NCBI RefSeq assembly: GCF_900107595.1
Contig: NZ_FNQF01000001.1
Location: 124,001 to 188,000 of the forward strand
Direction of reading: 5' to 3'
Length of the DNA stretch: 64,000 nucleotides
Origin: Psychroflexus halocasei
GTDB lineage: Bacteria; Bacteroidota; Bacteroidia; Flavobacteriales; Flavobacteriaceae
Shown: one piece after another, positions 1 to 8,050 of the stretch
Position numbering within the stretch: position 1 is the first letter of the stretch
Layout: the number at the start of each line of letters is the position of its first letter
Program-made: the position numbers and the translations under genes
The notes under the pieces: generated by a model
Databases searched by the model: none
Told to the model about the DNA's origin: nothing
What the model saw: the letters and a program-made list of their open reading frames with translations, nothing else

Positions 1-2
1 GA

Positions 3-1040
3 GAAGTCATTGAGAAGGCAAAAAAGAATGATGGCTTATTCAGTAAACAGAAAAATCCGATTCTTTTTATAGATGAGATTCATAGATTTAGTAAATCTCA
101 GCAGGACTCTCTTTTAGCTGCAGTGGAAAAAGGCTGGGTCATCTTAATTGGCGCAACGACTGAAAACCCAAGTTTTGAAATCAACTCTGCCCTACTCTCG
201 CGTTGTCAGGTCTATACTTTAAAGCAATTCAGTGAGAATGATTTAAAAGAATTGCTTCAAAAAGCCATGAAAGATGATGACATTCTTAAAAAAAAACAAA
301 TCAAGATTCAAGAATACGAGGCTTTAATTCGTTTTTCTGGTGGTGATGCTCGAAAGCTGCTTAACAATTTTGAACTTGTTGTCAATTCTTTTTCTGTCAA
401 CGAACCCATTGTTATTACAAATACAATTGTTGCTGAAAGGATTAATCAACAAAGCACGCGTTATGACAAAAATGGTGAGCAACATTATGACATCATTTCT
501 GCTTTTATCAAATCCATAAGAGGAAGTGATCCCAACGCAGCCGTTTATTGGTTAGCCAGAATGCTTGATGGCGGAGAAGATGTCAAGTTCATTGCGCGAC
601 GCTTACTGATTTTAGCAAGTGAAGATATTGGATTGGCCAACCCAACAGCCTTAGTTATGGCAAATAACACTTTTCAAGCTGTAAATACTGTGGGAATGCC
701 TGAATCTCGTATTATTTTGAGTCAATGTGTTATATATATGGCGACATCGGAAAAGAGTAATTCTGCATATATGGCAATCAACAAAGCGATGGCAGAAGTT
801 AAAAGAACTCAAAATCTAAATGTCCCTTTATCATTAAGAAACGCACCAACAAAACTGATGAAAGATAGTGGTTACGGCGCAAACTATAGATATGCACATG
901 ATTATCCAGGGCATTTTGTGCAACATGAGTTTATGCCAGAAAGTTTGACACAGACAAGTTTTTTTAAGCCAACTGATAATAAAAGAGAACAGCAGCTCAG
1001 ACAGAAACTTAAAAAGCAATGGCCAAAGTACAATTACTAA
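3..1040 (+). CDS. rarA: Replication-associated recombination protein A (RarA/MgsA AAA ATPase), 5' end missing
   Basis: AAA+ ATPase of the RarA/MgsA/WRNIP1 family, which acts at stalled replication forks together with SSB and is related to clamp loaders. The reading frame is open from base 3, so the gene starts before the window; 345 residues are visible. The family is about 425-450 residues, so roughly 80 N-terminal residues with the Walker A loop are outside. Visible motifs are Walker B (LFIDEIHRF, bases 63-89), the sensor-1 segment GATTENPSFE and the arginine-finger-type LLSRCQVY, followed by the family C-terminal domain with GGEDVKFIARRLLILASEDIG. A GTG at base 123 is internal and not the start. 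The gene converges on the small secreted-protein gene at 1064. Identification is firm; only the truncation limits it. Confidence 0.95.
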   Translation, partial: EVIEKAKKNDGLFSKQKNPILFIDEIHRFSKSQQDSLLAAVEKGWVILIGATTENPSFEINSALLSRCQVYTLKQFSENDLKELLQKAMKDDDILKKKQIKIQEYEALIRFSGGDARKLLNNFELVVNSFSVNEPIVITNTIVAERINQQSTRYDKNGEQHYDIISAFIKSIRGSDPNAAVYWLARMLDGGEDVKFIARRLLILASEDIGLANPTALVMANNTFQAVNTVGMPESRIILSQCVIYMATSEKSNSAYMAINKAMAEVKRTQNLNVPLSLRNAPTKLMKDSGYGANYRYAHDYPGHFVQHEFMPESLTQTSFFKPTDNKREQQLRQKLKKQWPKYNY

Positions 1041-1063
1041 AGCCACCTCTTTTTCTTTTGTGT

Positions 1064-1816
1064 TTATTCAACTCTATTAAAGTTTAGAGTTTGTACCTCA
1101 TCAAGATCTTGATCTCTATATTCAACTTTCAAATCACCTTTTGAAGTAAAGTAAGCTGCACCTAATAAATCCCCTGATTTATAAATGTAACTTCCTTTAT
1201 CAGCAGGTTCTAACTCAGCGAATTTATTTAGACTTGAAGCGAGATAAATAACAAAATGATCTTCACTTTTTTCAATCATCCAATAAGTTTGACCTGCAAA
1301 TTTAAAAATAATTTTATCTGAAAATTTATCCTCAGCTTCAACCTCAGGCTCCTCTACTGATTTTGGCTTAACCAACATTCCTGTTATTCTATCACTGGAA
1401 ACATCTTTTGATGTAAAACCTTGAAAAGAACTTCTTAATGCTTCAGGATATGCTTCTTTAAATGGCTTAGAGTTGCTTTGTCCAACTTCAGAAGTATAAA
1501 CAGTGTTACCTGCACAATCTATTAACTTAAATTGAAGACGTTTCCTCATAAAAGAATCAATCTCACCAAGCTGAAATCTTAAGCTTAAACATGGTTCTGA
1601 TTGTAGCTTAAGTGGCTTTTCTTCAACATCCATATACACATTAAACCCTGCTTCTTTGAGTAAAACTCGAGCGAGGATATTAAGATTATATTGATTTTTT
1701 TCATTCACAAAATCAAATTTCATTGGAACAATAACACTTATTTTATTCTCATCAAATTCTTGAGCTTGTAGGCCCATTGATAACGTGACTATAATTAGTA
1801 AAAATAATTTTTTCAT
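1064..1816 (-). CDS. Predicted secreted protein of unknown function
   Basis: A 250-residue protein I do not recognise by family. It begins with a clear Sec signal peptide (MKKLFLLIIVTLSMGLQAQ, cleavage likely after AQA or AQ), so it should be periplasmic or surface exposed. The mature part is mixed alpha/beta with a Glu-rich linker around residues 150-165 (EEPEVEAEDKFSDK), which separates an N-terminal domain from a C-terminal domain beginning KIIFKFAGQTYWMIEKS. There are two cysteines (SEPCLSL and IDCAGN). Its start overlaps the stop of the upstream nucleotidase gene by four bases, so it is co-transcribed as the last gene of the long minus-strand run. Function is unknown; this context does not predict one. 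Confidence 0.8.
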   Translation of the reverse strand: MKKLFLLIIVTLSMGLQAQEFDENKISVIVPMKFDFVNEKNQYNLNILARVLLKEAGFNVYMDVEEKPLKLQSEPCLSLRFQLGEIDSFMRKRLQFKLIDCAGNTVYTSEVGQSNSKPFKEAYPEALRSSFQGFTSKDVSSDRITGMLVKPKSVEEPEVEAEDKFSDKIIFKFAGQTYWMIEKSEDHFVIYLASSLNKFAELEPADKGSYIYKSGDLLGAAYFTSKGDLKVEYRDQDLDEVQTLNFNRVE

Positions 1817-2490
1817 TTCAATATTGTTTTTAGTTCAGATAAACATGTGATTTGATCTCCGCCAAAGGTATCATCTTTGCCGAATAACACTGCTTCAATT
1901 CCAAATTTTCGTGCACCTTCAACATCAGCCTCAATATTATCACCAATCATTAAACTTTCTTCCTTTTCGGCTTGAGCTAAATTGAGTGCATAAGCAAAAA
2001 TCTCGGGATTTGGTTTTTTACAACCGGCATCATCTGATGTTGTTAAAGTTTCAAAAAAATGATCAATTTTAGAACTTATCATCTTTTTTGCTTGAACTTC
2101 CTTAAAGCCATTGGTAATAATATGCAGTTGATAAAAGGGTTTCAACTCAGACAAAACCTCAATTGTGTTCGGAAACAACTGATTGTAATTGGCTAGATTC
2201 TCGATATAATCTTCTGAAAGAACAGATATTAAATCATCATTAGCCTTGTATTTCAAAACATCGAAAGTTTCTTTTAAACGTGCATATCTTAAGTCTTCTT
2301 TAGAGATTTTATTATGTCTAAAAAGTTGCCAATATTTTGCATTAATCGGTTCATAAATTGATATAAAATCCTTCATATCAACACCAACATCGTGGTGATT
2401 AAAAATGTGTTGAAAGGTTGATTTAGAATTTGAATTAAAATCCCACAAGGTGTGATCTAAATCAAAAAAAAGATGCTTGACAGGCTGCAT
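1813..2490 (-). CDS. YjjG-type HAD family (d)NMP 5'-nucleotidase
   Basis: A 225-residue haloacid dehalogenase hydrolase of the YjjG branch, cytoplasmic, which typically removes phosphate from non-canonical pyrimidine nucleotides. HAD motif I is at the N-terminus (FFDLDHTLWDF, residues 8-18, with nucleophile and acid/base Asp two apart). Motif II is LHIITNG, motif III is the Lys in CKKPNPEIF, and motif IV is MIGDNIEADVEGA. The helical cap lies between motifs I and II. Length fits the family. It overlaps the deacetylase-like gene upstream by one base and the next gene by four, indicating translational coupling. Substrate preference is inferred from the family, not visible here. Confidence 0.9.
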   Translation of the reverse strand: MQPVKHLFFDLDHTLWDFNSNSKSTFQHIFNHHDVGVDMKDFISIYEPINAKYWQLFRHNKISKEDLRYARLKETFDVLKYKANDDLISVLSEDYIENLANYNQLFPNTIEVLSELKPFYQLHIITNGFKEVQAKKMISSKIDHFFETLTTSDDAGCKKPNPEIFAYALNLAQAEKEESLMIGDNIEADVEGARKFGIEAVLFGKDDTFGGDQITCLSELKTILK

Positions 2491-3779
2491 TAACTAAGTT
2501 TTTTTAAAAGTGCATATAATTTTTGGTGATCTTCGTATAAAGAAAAATCTGCATTTGTAAATGTTAATCGATTGATTAAACCCAATTTTCTTAAAATAGC
2601 GGATATTCTTAGTAATTCTGCTTCAATGGCGTTAAAACTTCCACTTTGAAGCGTATCACTATTAAATAAATATGGGTGAATAACAAGACGTGTACTCTGC
2701 TCCAAATTAAGATCATAGAACTGAAAAGCACTTGCAGTCCCTGCTCTAAAACCAATTTGATTTGGATAACCCATTGAATAATCATCTGTGATTTCAAGCT
2801 TGATCATATGCTCAAAAACCAATGGAAAGTTGAGTCCATCAGAATTGATTAGAGTTGCATATAAATTTTGGTTAACAATATTCTGCCATCTCTTTTTCTC
2901 TTTTTTAAAAATTAAAAAGTTATTGATGGCTTCGTACCCTGGTCTTAAACCTAATTTCACATAATCACCCATAGATTTTATGAGTTTATGATAAACACGT
3001 TTATTGTAGCTAATGCTTTTTGAGTGACGCGTATAATCACTTAATTGAAAATAAAAATCAAGGATTATATTTGAATTCTGACCGAATTTAACCAGATCAT
3101 CATAAACATCATAAGGATCAGGAGCCAAACGAAACATTGTTTTTAGTCGTTGATAAATCTTAAGAAAATCAAATTTGAATAAATCTTGAAGGCTTGCCCC
3201 TAGCAATCTCACAAAACCTCTATGTCTAAAAGCATAAGCTTGCTCAACAGAAATATTGACTTTTACTTGATAGCTTTTTTCATTTTCAGGTAGTTCAAAT
3301 TTTTGTTGTAAAAGATTTTTAAAACATTCGACCCATATTTCAATAACAGGAAGTGTCAAGAAGTTTTTCTGAAAAGCTAGGCTTTCTTCATACCCAAAAC
3401 AACCGTATTCATTCTTTACATGAGGTTGGTATTCTTCATATCGTGATAGTAAGTAAAAGCTAGCAGAAAATATATCAAAAGATAAATCACTATCATTTGA
3501 TACTCTGAAAAAACATGGACAATCAGCTTCTTCCCAATAATCAACCATAATGTTGACATCGTTAATACCATGTTCTTCTAAAAGACCATATTGCTGAATG
3601 AATATTTCATTCCCAAGTTTCTTTTTACAATATGAAATTTTTGGTCCTTTAAAGCTAATAAAGGTTTCAATTTTAGAGGTAAATTGAACCTCAAAATCCA
3701 TCATACGGCCACAAATATGATTAAAAATATAGCTAATCCGAGAGCTGTTTTTTGGGACGTAAACAAGTAATTCCTTCAT
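2490..3779 (-). CDS. Bacteroidota polysaccharide-deacetylase-like protein (DUF7033 type), probably lacking metal ligands
   Basis: A 429-residue protein that resembles the Bacteroidota family with an N-terminal DUF7033 domain and a C-terminal NodB-like polysaccharide deacetylase fold. Recognisable family segments are FDIFSASFYLLSRYEEY (residues 101-117), AYAFRHRGFVRLLG (181-194), DDYSMGYPNQIGFRAGT in the last third, and the IHPYLF segment that follows. Family members I remember carry a D-x-D motif just before AYAF; here the same place reads NISVEQ (residues 175-180), so both aspartates are replaced. The usual HPSY histidine segment reads GLRPGY (277-282). This suggests a catalytically altered or inactive homolog. 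There is no signal peptide, and it lies directly after radC in the operon. The loss of ligands is judged from memory of the family. Confidence 0.72.
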   Translation of the reverse strand: MKELLVYVPKNSSRISYIFNHICGRMMDFEVQFTSKIETFISFKGPKISYCKKKLGNEIFIQQYGLLEEHGINDVNIMVDYWEEADCPCFFRVSNDSDLSFDIFSASFYLLSRYEEYQPHVKNEYGCFGYEESLAFQKNFLTLPVIEIWVECFKNLLQQKFELPENEKSYQVKVNISVEQAYAFRHRGFVRLLGASLQDLFKFDFLKIYQRLKTMFRLAPDPYDVYDDLVKFGQNSNIILDFYFQLSDYTRHSKSISYNKRVYHKLIKSMGDYVKLGLRPGYEAINNFLIFKKEKKRWQNIVNQNLYATLINSDGLNFPLVFEHMIKLEITDDYSMGYPNQIGFRAGTASAFQFYDLNLEQSTRLVIHPYLFNSDTLQSGSFNAIEAELLRISAILRKLGLINRLTFTNADFSLYEDHQKLYALLKKLS

Positions 3780-4478
3780 TTATAATAATCCTTCATCTGC
3801 GAAACTAAAGTAAGATTTTTCTGTGATAATGAGGTGATCTAGGACTTTAATATCCAGGATTTCTCCTGCTTTCTTTACTTTTGCTGTTAATTGTTTATCA
3901 GCCTGACTTGGTTTGAGTGTTCCTGACGGATGGTTGTGTGTCAAAATAATACTCGTTGCAGATTGGCTTAATGCTTTTTTAAACAATAGCCGTATATCGA
4001 CCATCGTCGCAGTGATGCCACCCTTACTCAAATTGTATTTATGTATAACTTTATTTGAATTGTTTAACATCATGATCCAAAATTCTTCATGAGAAAGTTC
4101 TCCTATATAAGCATACATTAAATGATAAACATCTTGGCTAGATTTAATTTTAGTTAACTCATGAGCATCCTCACTCCTTCTTCTTCTTCCCAGCTCAAGA
4201 GCAGCAACAATTGTAATAGCTTTTGCTTCTCCAATTCCTTTAAATTGCATCAATTCTTCAACACTAGCTTTTGCGATATTCTGCAATAAGTTTTGATGCG
4301 ATTTCATGATGCGTTGACAAAGATTTACAGCAGATTCATTTCGGTTTCCAGATCCTATTAAAATCGCGAGTAATTCAGCGTTTGTCAAAGTTTGTTTACC
4401 TTTGGCAAGTAACTTTTCTCTTGGACGATCAGCAAGAGACCAAGTTGTGATGGGAAGTGATTCAGCTTGTTTTTTCAT
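3780..4478 (-). CDS. radC: RadC family JAB/MPN domain protein
   Basis: A 232-residue RadC protein. The N-terminal part carries a helix-hairpin-helix region (LMQFKGIGEAKAITIVAA, about residues 75-92). The C-terminal JAB1/MPN metalloprotease-like domain has the metal motif LTHNHPSGTLKPSQAD (about residues 177-192), with the HxH and the Asp eleven residues on all intact. Length is typical. The historical DNA-repair role of RadC is not supported in model bacteria, so the molecular function is uncertain even though the family is clear. The stop codon abuts the start of the deacetylase-like gene (no intergenic base), and it sits downstream of mpl in the minus-strand run. Confidence 0.95.
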   Translation of the reverse strand: MKKQAESLPITTWSLADRPREKLLAKGKQTLTNAELLAILIGSGNRNESAVNLCQRIMKSHQNLLQNIAKASVEELMQFKGIGEAKAITIVAALELGRRRRSEDAHELTKIKSSQDVYHLMYAYIGELSHEEFWIMMLNNSNKVIHKYNLSKGGITATMVDIRLLFKKALSQSATSIILTHNHPSGTLKPSQADKQLTAKVKKAGEILDIKVLDHLIITEKSYFSFADEGLL

Positions 4479-4539
4479 GAAAGAACTTTCCTAAAGATAA
4501 GGATTTTTAGGAAATTAAAGCTCAATTCAAAATTACCAG

Positions 4540-5895
4540 CTAAGAATGTTTATCTGAAAAGTCTTTAAAATTAAAACCTCCATAATGCCCGCTACTCATC
4601 ATGAGTAAAACGTCTTTCTGATATTCTTTTTGATCTAAAAACTGAAGAACATCTTCAGCAGATGTAAAAACTTGTAAGTCTTTCCTCTTAAATTTATCTA
4701 AAATTGCTTCTTTAGATAAAATGTCAAGTCGTTTAATTTCTACGGCTTTTGGTGAAAAGAAAACAATCGCTTCATCAGCTGCGTCAAGTGTTGATTTATA
4801 TTCATCCAAAAATTCAGAGTTCAAACTACTGTAAGTATGCAATTCTAAACAAGCAATCAAATGTCTGTTTGGATATTGCTTTTTAACAGCTGCTGTTGTT
4901 GCCTGAACTTTTGATGGTGAATGCGCGTAATCTTTGTATACGATTACTTTATCAGATTTATGCATTAACTCCAAACGTTTTGAAGCGCCTTTAAAACTCG
5001 CCATCGCTTCATAAAAGTCATTTTCATCAACGCCCATGTGTTGACAAATCCACTTGGCACCTGCAAGATTTTGTAAATTATGTTTACCGAAAATCTCTAA
5101 AGGCATTACACCCTCTGGCGTTTCTATCAAAGTGACGCCATCTTCTATAGTGAATTCAGGAGTTTGATATGGATGTTTTCGTGTTGGTTTTGTGGCCTCT
5201 TCTGCTATTTTTGCTAAATTTTCATCTTCAGCATTATAAACTAATGTGGATCCATTTGTCATTGAATCTAAAAACAATTCAAACTGCTTTATGTAGTTTT
5301 CGAATGTTGGGAAAACATTGATGTGATCCCAAGCGATGCCACTTAATAAAGCGATATTGGGTTGATATAAATGAAATTTAGGTCTTGGGTCAAGCACAGA
5401 TGACAGATATTCATCACCTTCTAATAATATGAAATCGTTTGTTTCAGTAAGATGAACGGAGTTTTCGAAGTTATCTATTTGAGCTCCAAGCATATAATCT
5501 ACTTCGTGTTGATGATAATGCAATACATGTAAAATCATTGCTGTAATGCTCGTTTTGCCATGTGAACCTCCTATCACTACACGTGTTTTCTCTTTAGAAT
5601 GCTCGTAAAGAAATTCCGGGTAAGAGTAAATATTTAAACCGAGTTCTTTGGCTTTTAAAAGCTCTGGGTTGTCAGCCTTAGCATGCATACCAAGAATAAC
5701 AGCATCAATATTTTCTGTTATTTTTTCTGGAAACCATCCATATGCTTGAGGAAGAAGTCCGTGAGATTCTAATAAAGACTTTGACGGATCAAAAATTTCG
5801 TCGTCACTTCCTGTGATTTTATCACCTTTTTCCTGTAAGGCAATAGCTAAACTATGCATTGCACTGCCGCCAATTGCTATAAAATGTAATCGCAT
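4540..5895 (-). CDS. mpl: Mur ligase family protein, UDP-N-acetylmuramate:tripeptide ligase (Mpl) type
   Basis: A 451-residue cytoplasmic Mur ligase. Order: an N-terminal Rossmann-like UMP-binding domain (MRLHFIAIGGSAMHSLA), a central ATPase domain with P-loop GGSHGKTSITAMIL (about residues 107-120), then the C-terminal ligase domain with VYKDYAHSPSKVQAT and a late MMSSGHYGGF. The N-terminus without a separate MurE/F type domain and the short overall length match Mpl, which reattaches recycled murein tripeptide to UDP-MurNAc. Many Bacteroidota annotations call this protein only peptidoglycan synthetase; MurC is the main alternative. Its place beside rodA, PBP2 and mreBCD supports a wall role. 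Confidence 0.85.
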   Translation of the reverse strand: MRLHFIAIGGSAMHSLAIALQEKGDKITGSDDEIFDPSKSLLESHGLLPQAYGWFPEKITENIDAVILGMHAKADNPELLKAKELGLNIYSYPEFLYEHSKEKTRVVIGGSHGKTSITAMILHVLHYHQHEVDYMLGAQIDNFENSVHLTETNDFILLEGDEYLSSVLDPRPKFHLYQPNIALLSGIAWDHINVFPTFENYIKQFELFLDSMTNGSTLVYNAEDENLAKIAEEATKPTRKHPYQTPEFTIEDGVTLIETPEGVMPLEIFGKHNLQNLAGAKWICQHMGVDENDFYEAMASFKGASKRLELMHKSDKVIVYKDYAHSPSKVQATTAAVKKQYPNRHLIACLELHTYSSLNSEFLDEYKSTLDAADEAIVFFSPKAVEIKRLDILSKEAILDKFKRKDLQVFTSAEDVLQFLDQKEYQKDVLLMMSSGHYGGFNFKDFSDKHS

Positions 5896-5942
5896 ATCAA
5901 TGATTTTGATGTAAAATTAAAAACTTAGATGACTTAAGGAAC

Positions 5943-6797
5943 CTAAATTGAATCAATTTTCAGTTGAAGTTTTCTCAAAAGTTGAACGTCCTTTTGAGGG
6001 TTTTCTCTTCTAAATAATTCTTGAAATTTATTTCTTACTCTTGTTGACAAATATTGCGTTTTAATATCTTTTTCTAAAAGTTGTTGTAAAAATTCAGCAT
6101 TATGTGTTTGTTGATATGCTTCAATCAAAGTGATTAGTTCTTTTTTAAAAGTATTTTTTTTATGATAAAGGTCTATCAATTTCTGGTAAGTTGTTGTTGA
6201 TTGTCCTAGCTCGACAGCTTTTTTATAATGAACCTCAGCTTGATCATAATTTTCATCATAAGTTTCTATATAACCTTTTGCTAAAGCAGCATCAACAGGG
6301 CTGATATCGAGAAGTTGATTTGCATATTTTTCAGAAACTTTTCGGCTTCCTCCTATAATCCCAGGAAGTTCCATATAAAGTTGAATCAATGCCCAGCGCG
6401 CATCAATATGATTTGTGTCTAACTCAGCTGCGCGTTTTAAATGATGTTTCACATCATCTAGTAAAAATAATGCCTGAAATTTTGAAGCATTTTTCGCCCA
6501 TAAACCTAACGTTCCGCCATATCGATAATGATAATCGGCGTTATTCTCATCACTTTCAACTAGTTCTTTGTTAACTTCTGAAGATTTCTCCCACTCTTTT
6601 TGATATGCATAAATTTCACCTAAAAGTATTTTTGCTCTGACATCATTTTGATTGTTCTTCAAGTGGTTTTTAATAATAACTTCAGCCTGAGCGTAATCTT
6701 TTTCTTTAATTTCATTTTGTGCTTGCACATAGAAATCTTGTCCAAAAAAAGTAAGTGGACAAAGTATAGTGAAGACAAAATTAAATACAATTTTCAT
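5943..6797 (-). CDS. Secreted tetratricopeptide repeat protein
   Basis: A 284-residue exported TPR protein. The N-terminus is a signal peptide (MKIVFNFVFTILCPLTFFGQ). The mature part contains repeated 34-residue helix pairs, for example QNEIKEKDYAQAEVIIKNHL, NDVRAKILLGEIYAYQKEWE, and GYIETYDENYDQAEVHYKKA with the TPR spacing of small and large residues. A central segment (LLDDVKHHLKRAAELDTNHI) is also TPR-like. TPR proteins act as protein-binding scaffolds; here the partner is probably an envelope or wall protein. Its start overlaps the last base of rodA, so it belongs to the mreB-rodA operon. The specific function is unknown. Confidence 0.85.
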   Translation of the reverse strand: MKIVFNFVFTILCPLTFFGQDFYVQAQNEIKEKDYAQAEVIIKNHLKNNQNDVRAKILLGEIYAYQKEWEKSSEVNKELVESDENNADYHYRYGGTLGLWAKNASKFQALFLLDDVKHHLKRAAELDTNHIDARWALIQLYMELPGIIGGSRKVSEKYANQLLDISPVDAALAKGYIETYDENYDQAEVHYKKAVELGQSTTTYQKLIDLYHKKNTFKKELITLIEAYQQTHNAEFLQQLLEKDIKTQYLSTRVRNKFQELFRRENPQKDVQLLRKLQLKIDSI

Positions 6798-8050
6798 TAG
6801 TTTAAGCTGATTCGTTTAGCATCTAATTTTAGAAAGATAAAGATTAAAATTAAGAATCCCCACAACCCTGATCCTCCATAACTAAAAAAGGGCAACGGAA
6901 TACCTACTGTTGGAAACAAACCGATAACCATAGCGATATTGACAAAGAAATGAAAAAATAAGATTCCAAACACCGAGTAGCCAAAGACTCGATTAAATTG
7001 AGATTTCTGACGTTCAGCTATGAAGTAAAGCCTTAAAAGTAAAGTTGCAAATAAAATGACAATAATACTTGTTCCTAAAAAACCCCACTCTTCTCCAACA
7101 GTACTAAAAATATAATCTGTATGTTGTTCAGGGACAAATCGCCCTTGGGTCTGAGTTCCTTTTAGCCATCCCTTTCCTGTTGAGCCTCCACTTCCGATAG
7201 CAACTTGACTTTGATACAAATTAAAAGCAGTTCCTTTTATATCAATATCATCTTCTAAAAGTACATCAAAACGATCTTGCTGGTGTGGCAATAAAACTTT
7301 GTTAAACATAAAGCTAACCGAAAACGAAAAACCTATCGCAATTAATGCACTAAAAATATATGACCCTAGACTTTTCTTTTTTGATTTATTAAGAAGATAG
7401 GCTAAGGTGAGGAGCAACGCTAATGCTGATGAGACAATTACAAAGCCAAATTTTAATGTCAAGACAAACAATACACCTGCTAAAATTGCGACCGTCAAAT
7501 ACCAATGTGGTAAACCTTCCCTGTATAAAGGAATTGCAAAGGATAGATAGATAAGTGCACTTCCTGCATCAGGTTGCAGCATGATCAATAAAATTGGTAA
7601 TAAAATAATGATAAATGCCTGGAGTTGATCTTTAAACCTTTTCAAGTTCACATTAATTCCACTCAGATATTTTGCCATTGCTAAAGCAACTGTCGCTTTT
7701 ACGAATTCTGCTGGTTGGATGCTAAATGAACCAAAGGAATACCAAGCAGTTTGACCTGCGATTGTTTTTCCAAAAAAAAGTAAACCTAATAAAGAAAGTA
7801 AGGCAATTAAATAAAAAGCATTTGCAAACCGTTCATAAAACTTGACTTCAACTGACAAGACAACGATCACCAAAAAGAACCCCATGACAATCCAAAGAAT
7901 TTGCTTTCCATAAATTTTAGAAAAGTCTAAGATGTCTGCATTGGCATCAGTGACTGTGGTTGAATAGATGTTTCCCCACCCGAAACCAATAAGAATAACA
8001 ACGAGCAAAATACTAAACCAATCTAACTGAAAAAAAGTGTGTTTTGACAT
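6797..8050 (-). CDS. rodA: RodA, SEDS peptidoglycan glycosyltransferase
   Basis: A 417-residue polytopic SEDS protein that polymerises lipid II into glycan strands in the elongasome. About ten hydrophobic segments are visible. Family markers are IQPAEFVKATVALAMAKYL (residues about 111-129), QPDAGSALIYLSF, the segment EQHTDYIFSTVGEEWGF, whose Asp corresponds to the catalytic Asp of SEDS proteins, and the late GIPLPFFSYGGSGLWGF. Length is normal; the C-terminus LKLDAKRISLN is cytosolic. One base separates it from mrdA (PBP2), the partner transpeptidase, as in many bacteria. Identification is secure. Confidence 0.97.
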   Translation of the reverse strand: MSKHTFFQLDWFSILLVVILIGFGWGNIYSTTVTDANADILDFSKIYGKQILWIVMGFFLVIVVLSVEVKFYERFANAFYLIALLSLLGLLFFGKTIAGQTAWYSFGSFSIQPAEFVKATVALAMAKYLSGINVNLKRFKDQLQAFIIILLPILLIMLQPDAGSALIYLSFAIPLYREGLPHWYLTVAILAGVLFVLTLKFGFVIVSSALALLLTLAYLLNKSKKKSLGSYIFSALIAIGFSFSVSFMFNKVLLPHQQDRFDVLLEDDIDIKGTAFNLYQSQVAIGSGGSTGKGWLKGTQTQGRFVPEQHTDYIFSTVGEEWGFLGTSIIVILFATLLLRLYFIAERQKSQFNRVFGYSVFGILFFHFFVNIAMVIGLFPTVGIPLPFFSYGGSGLWGFLILIFIFLKLDAKRISLN

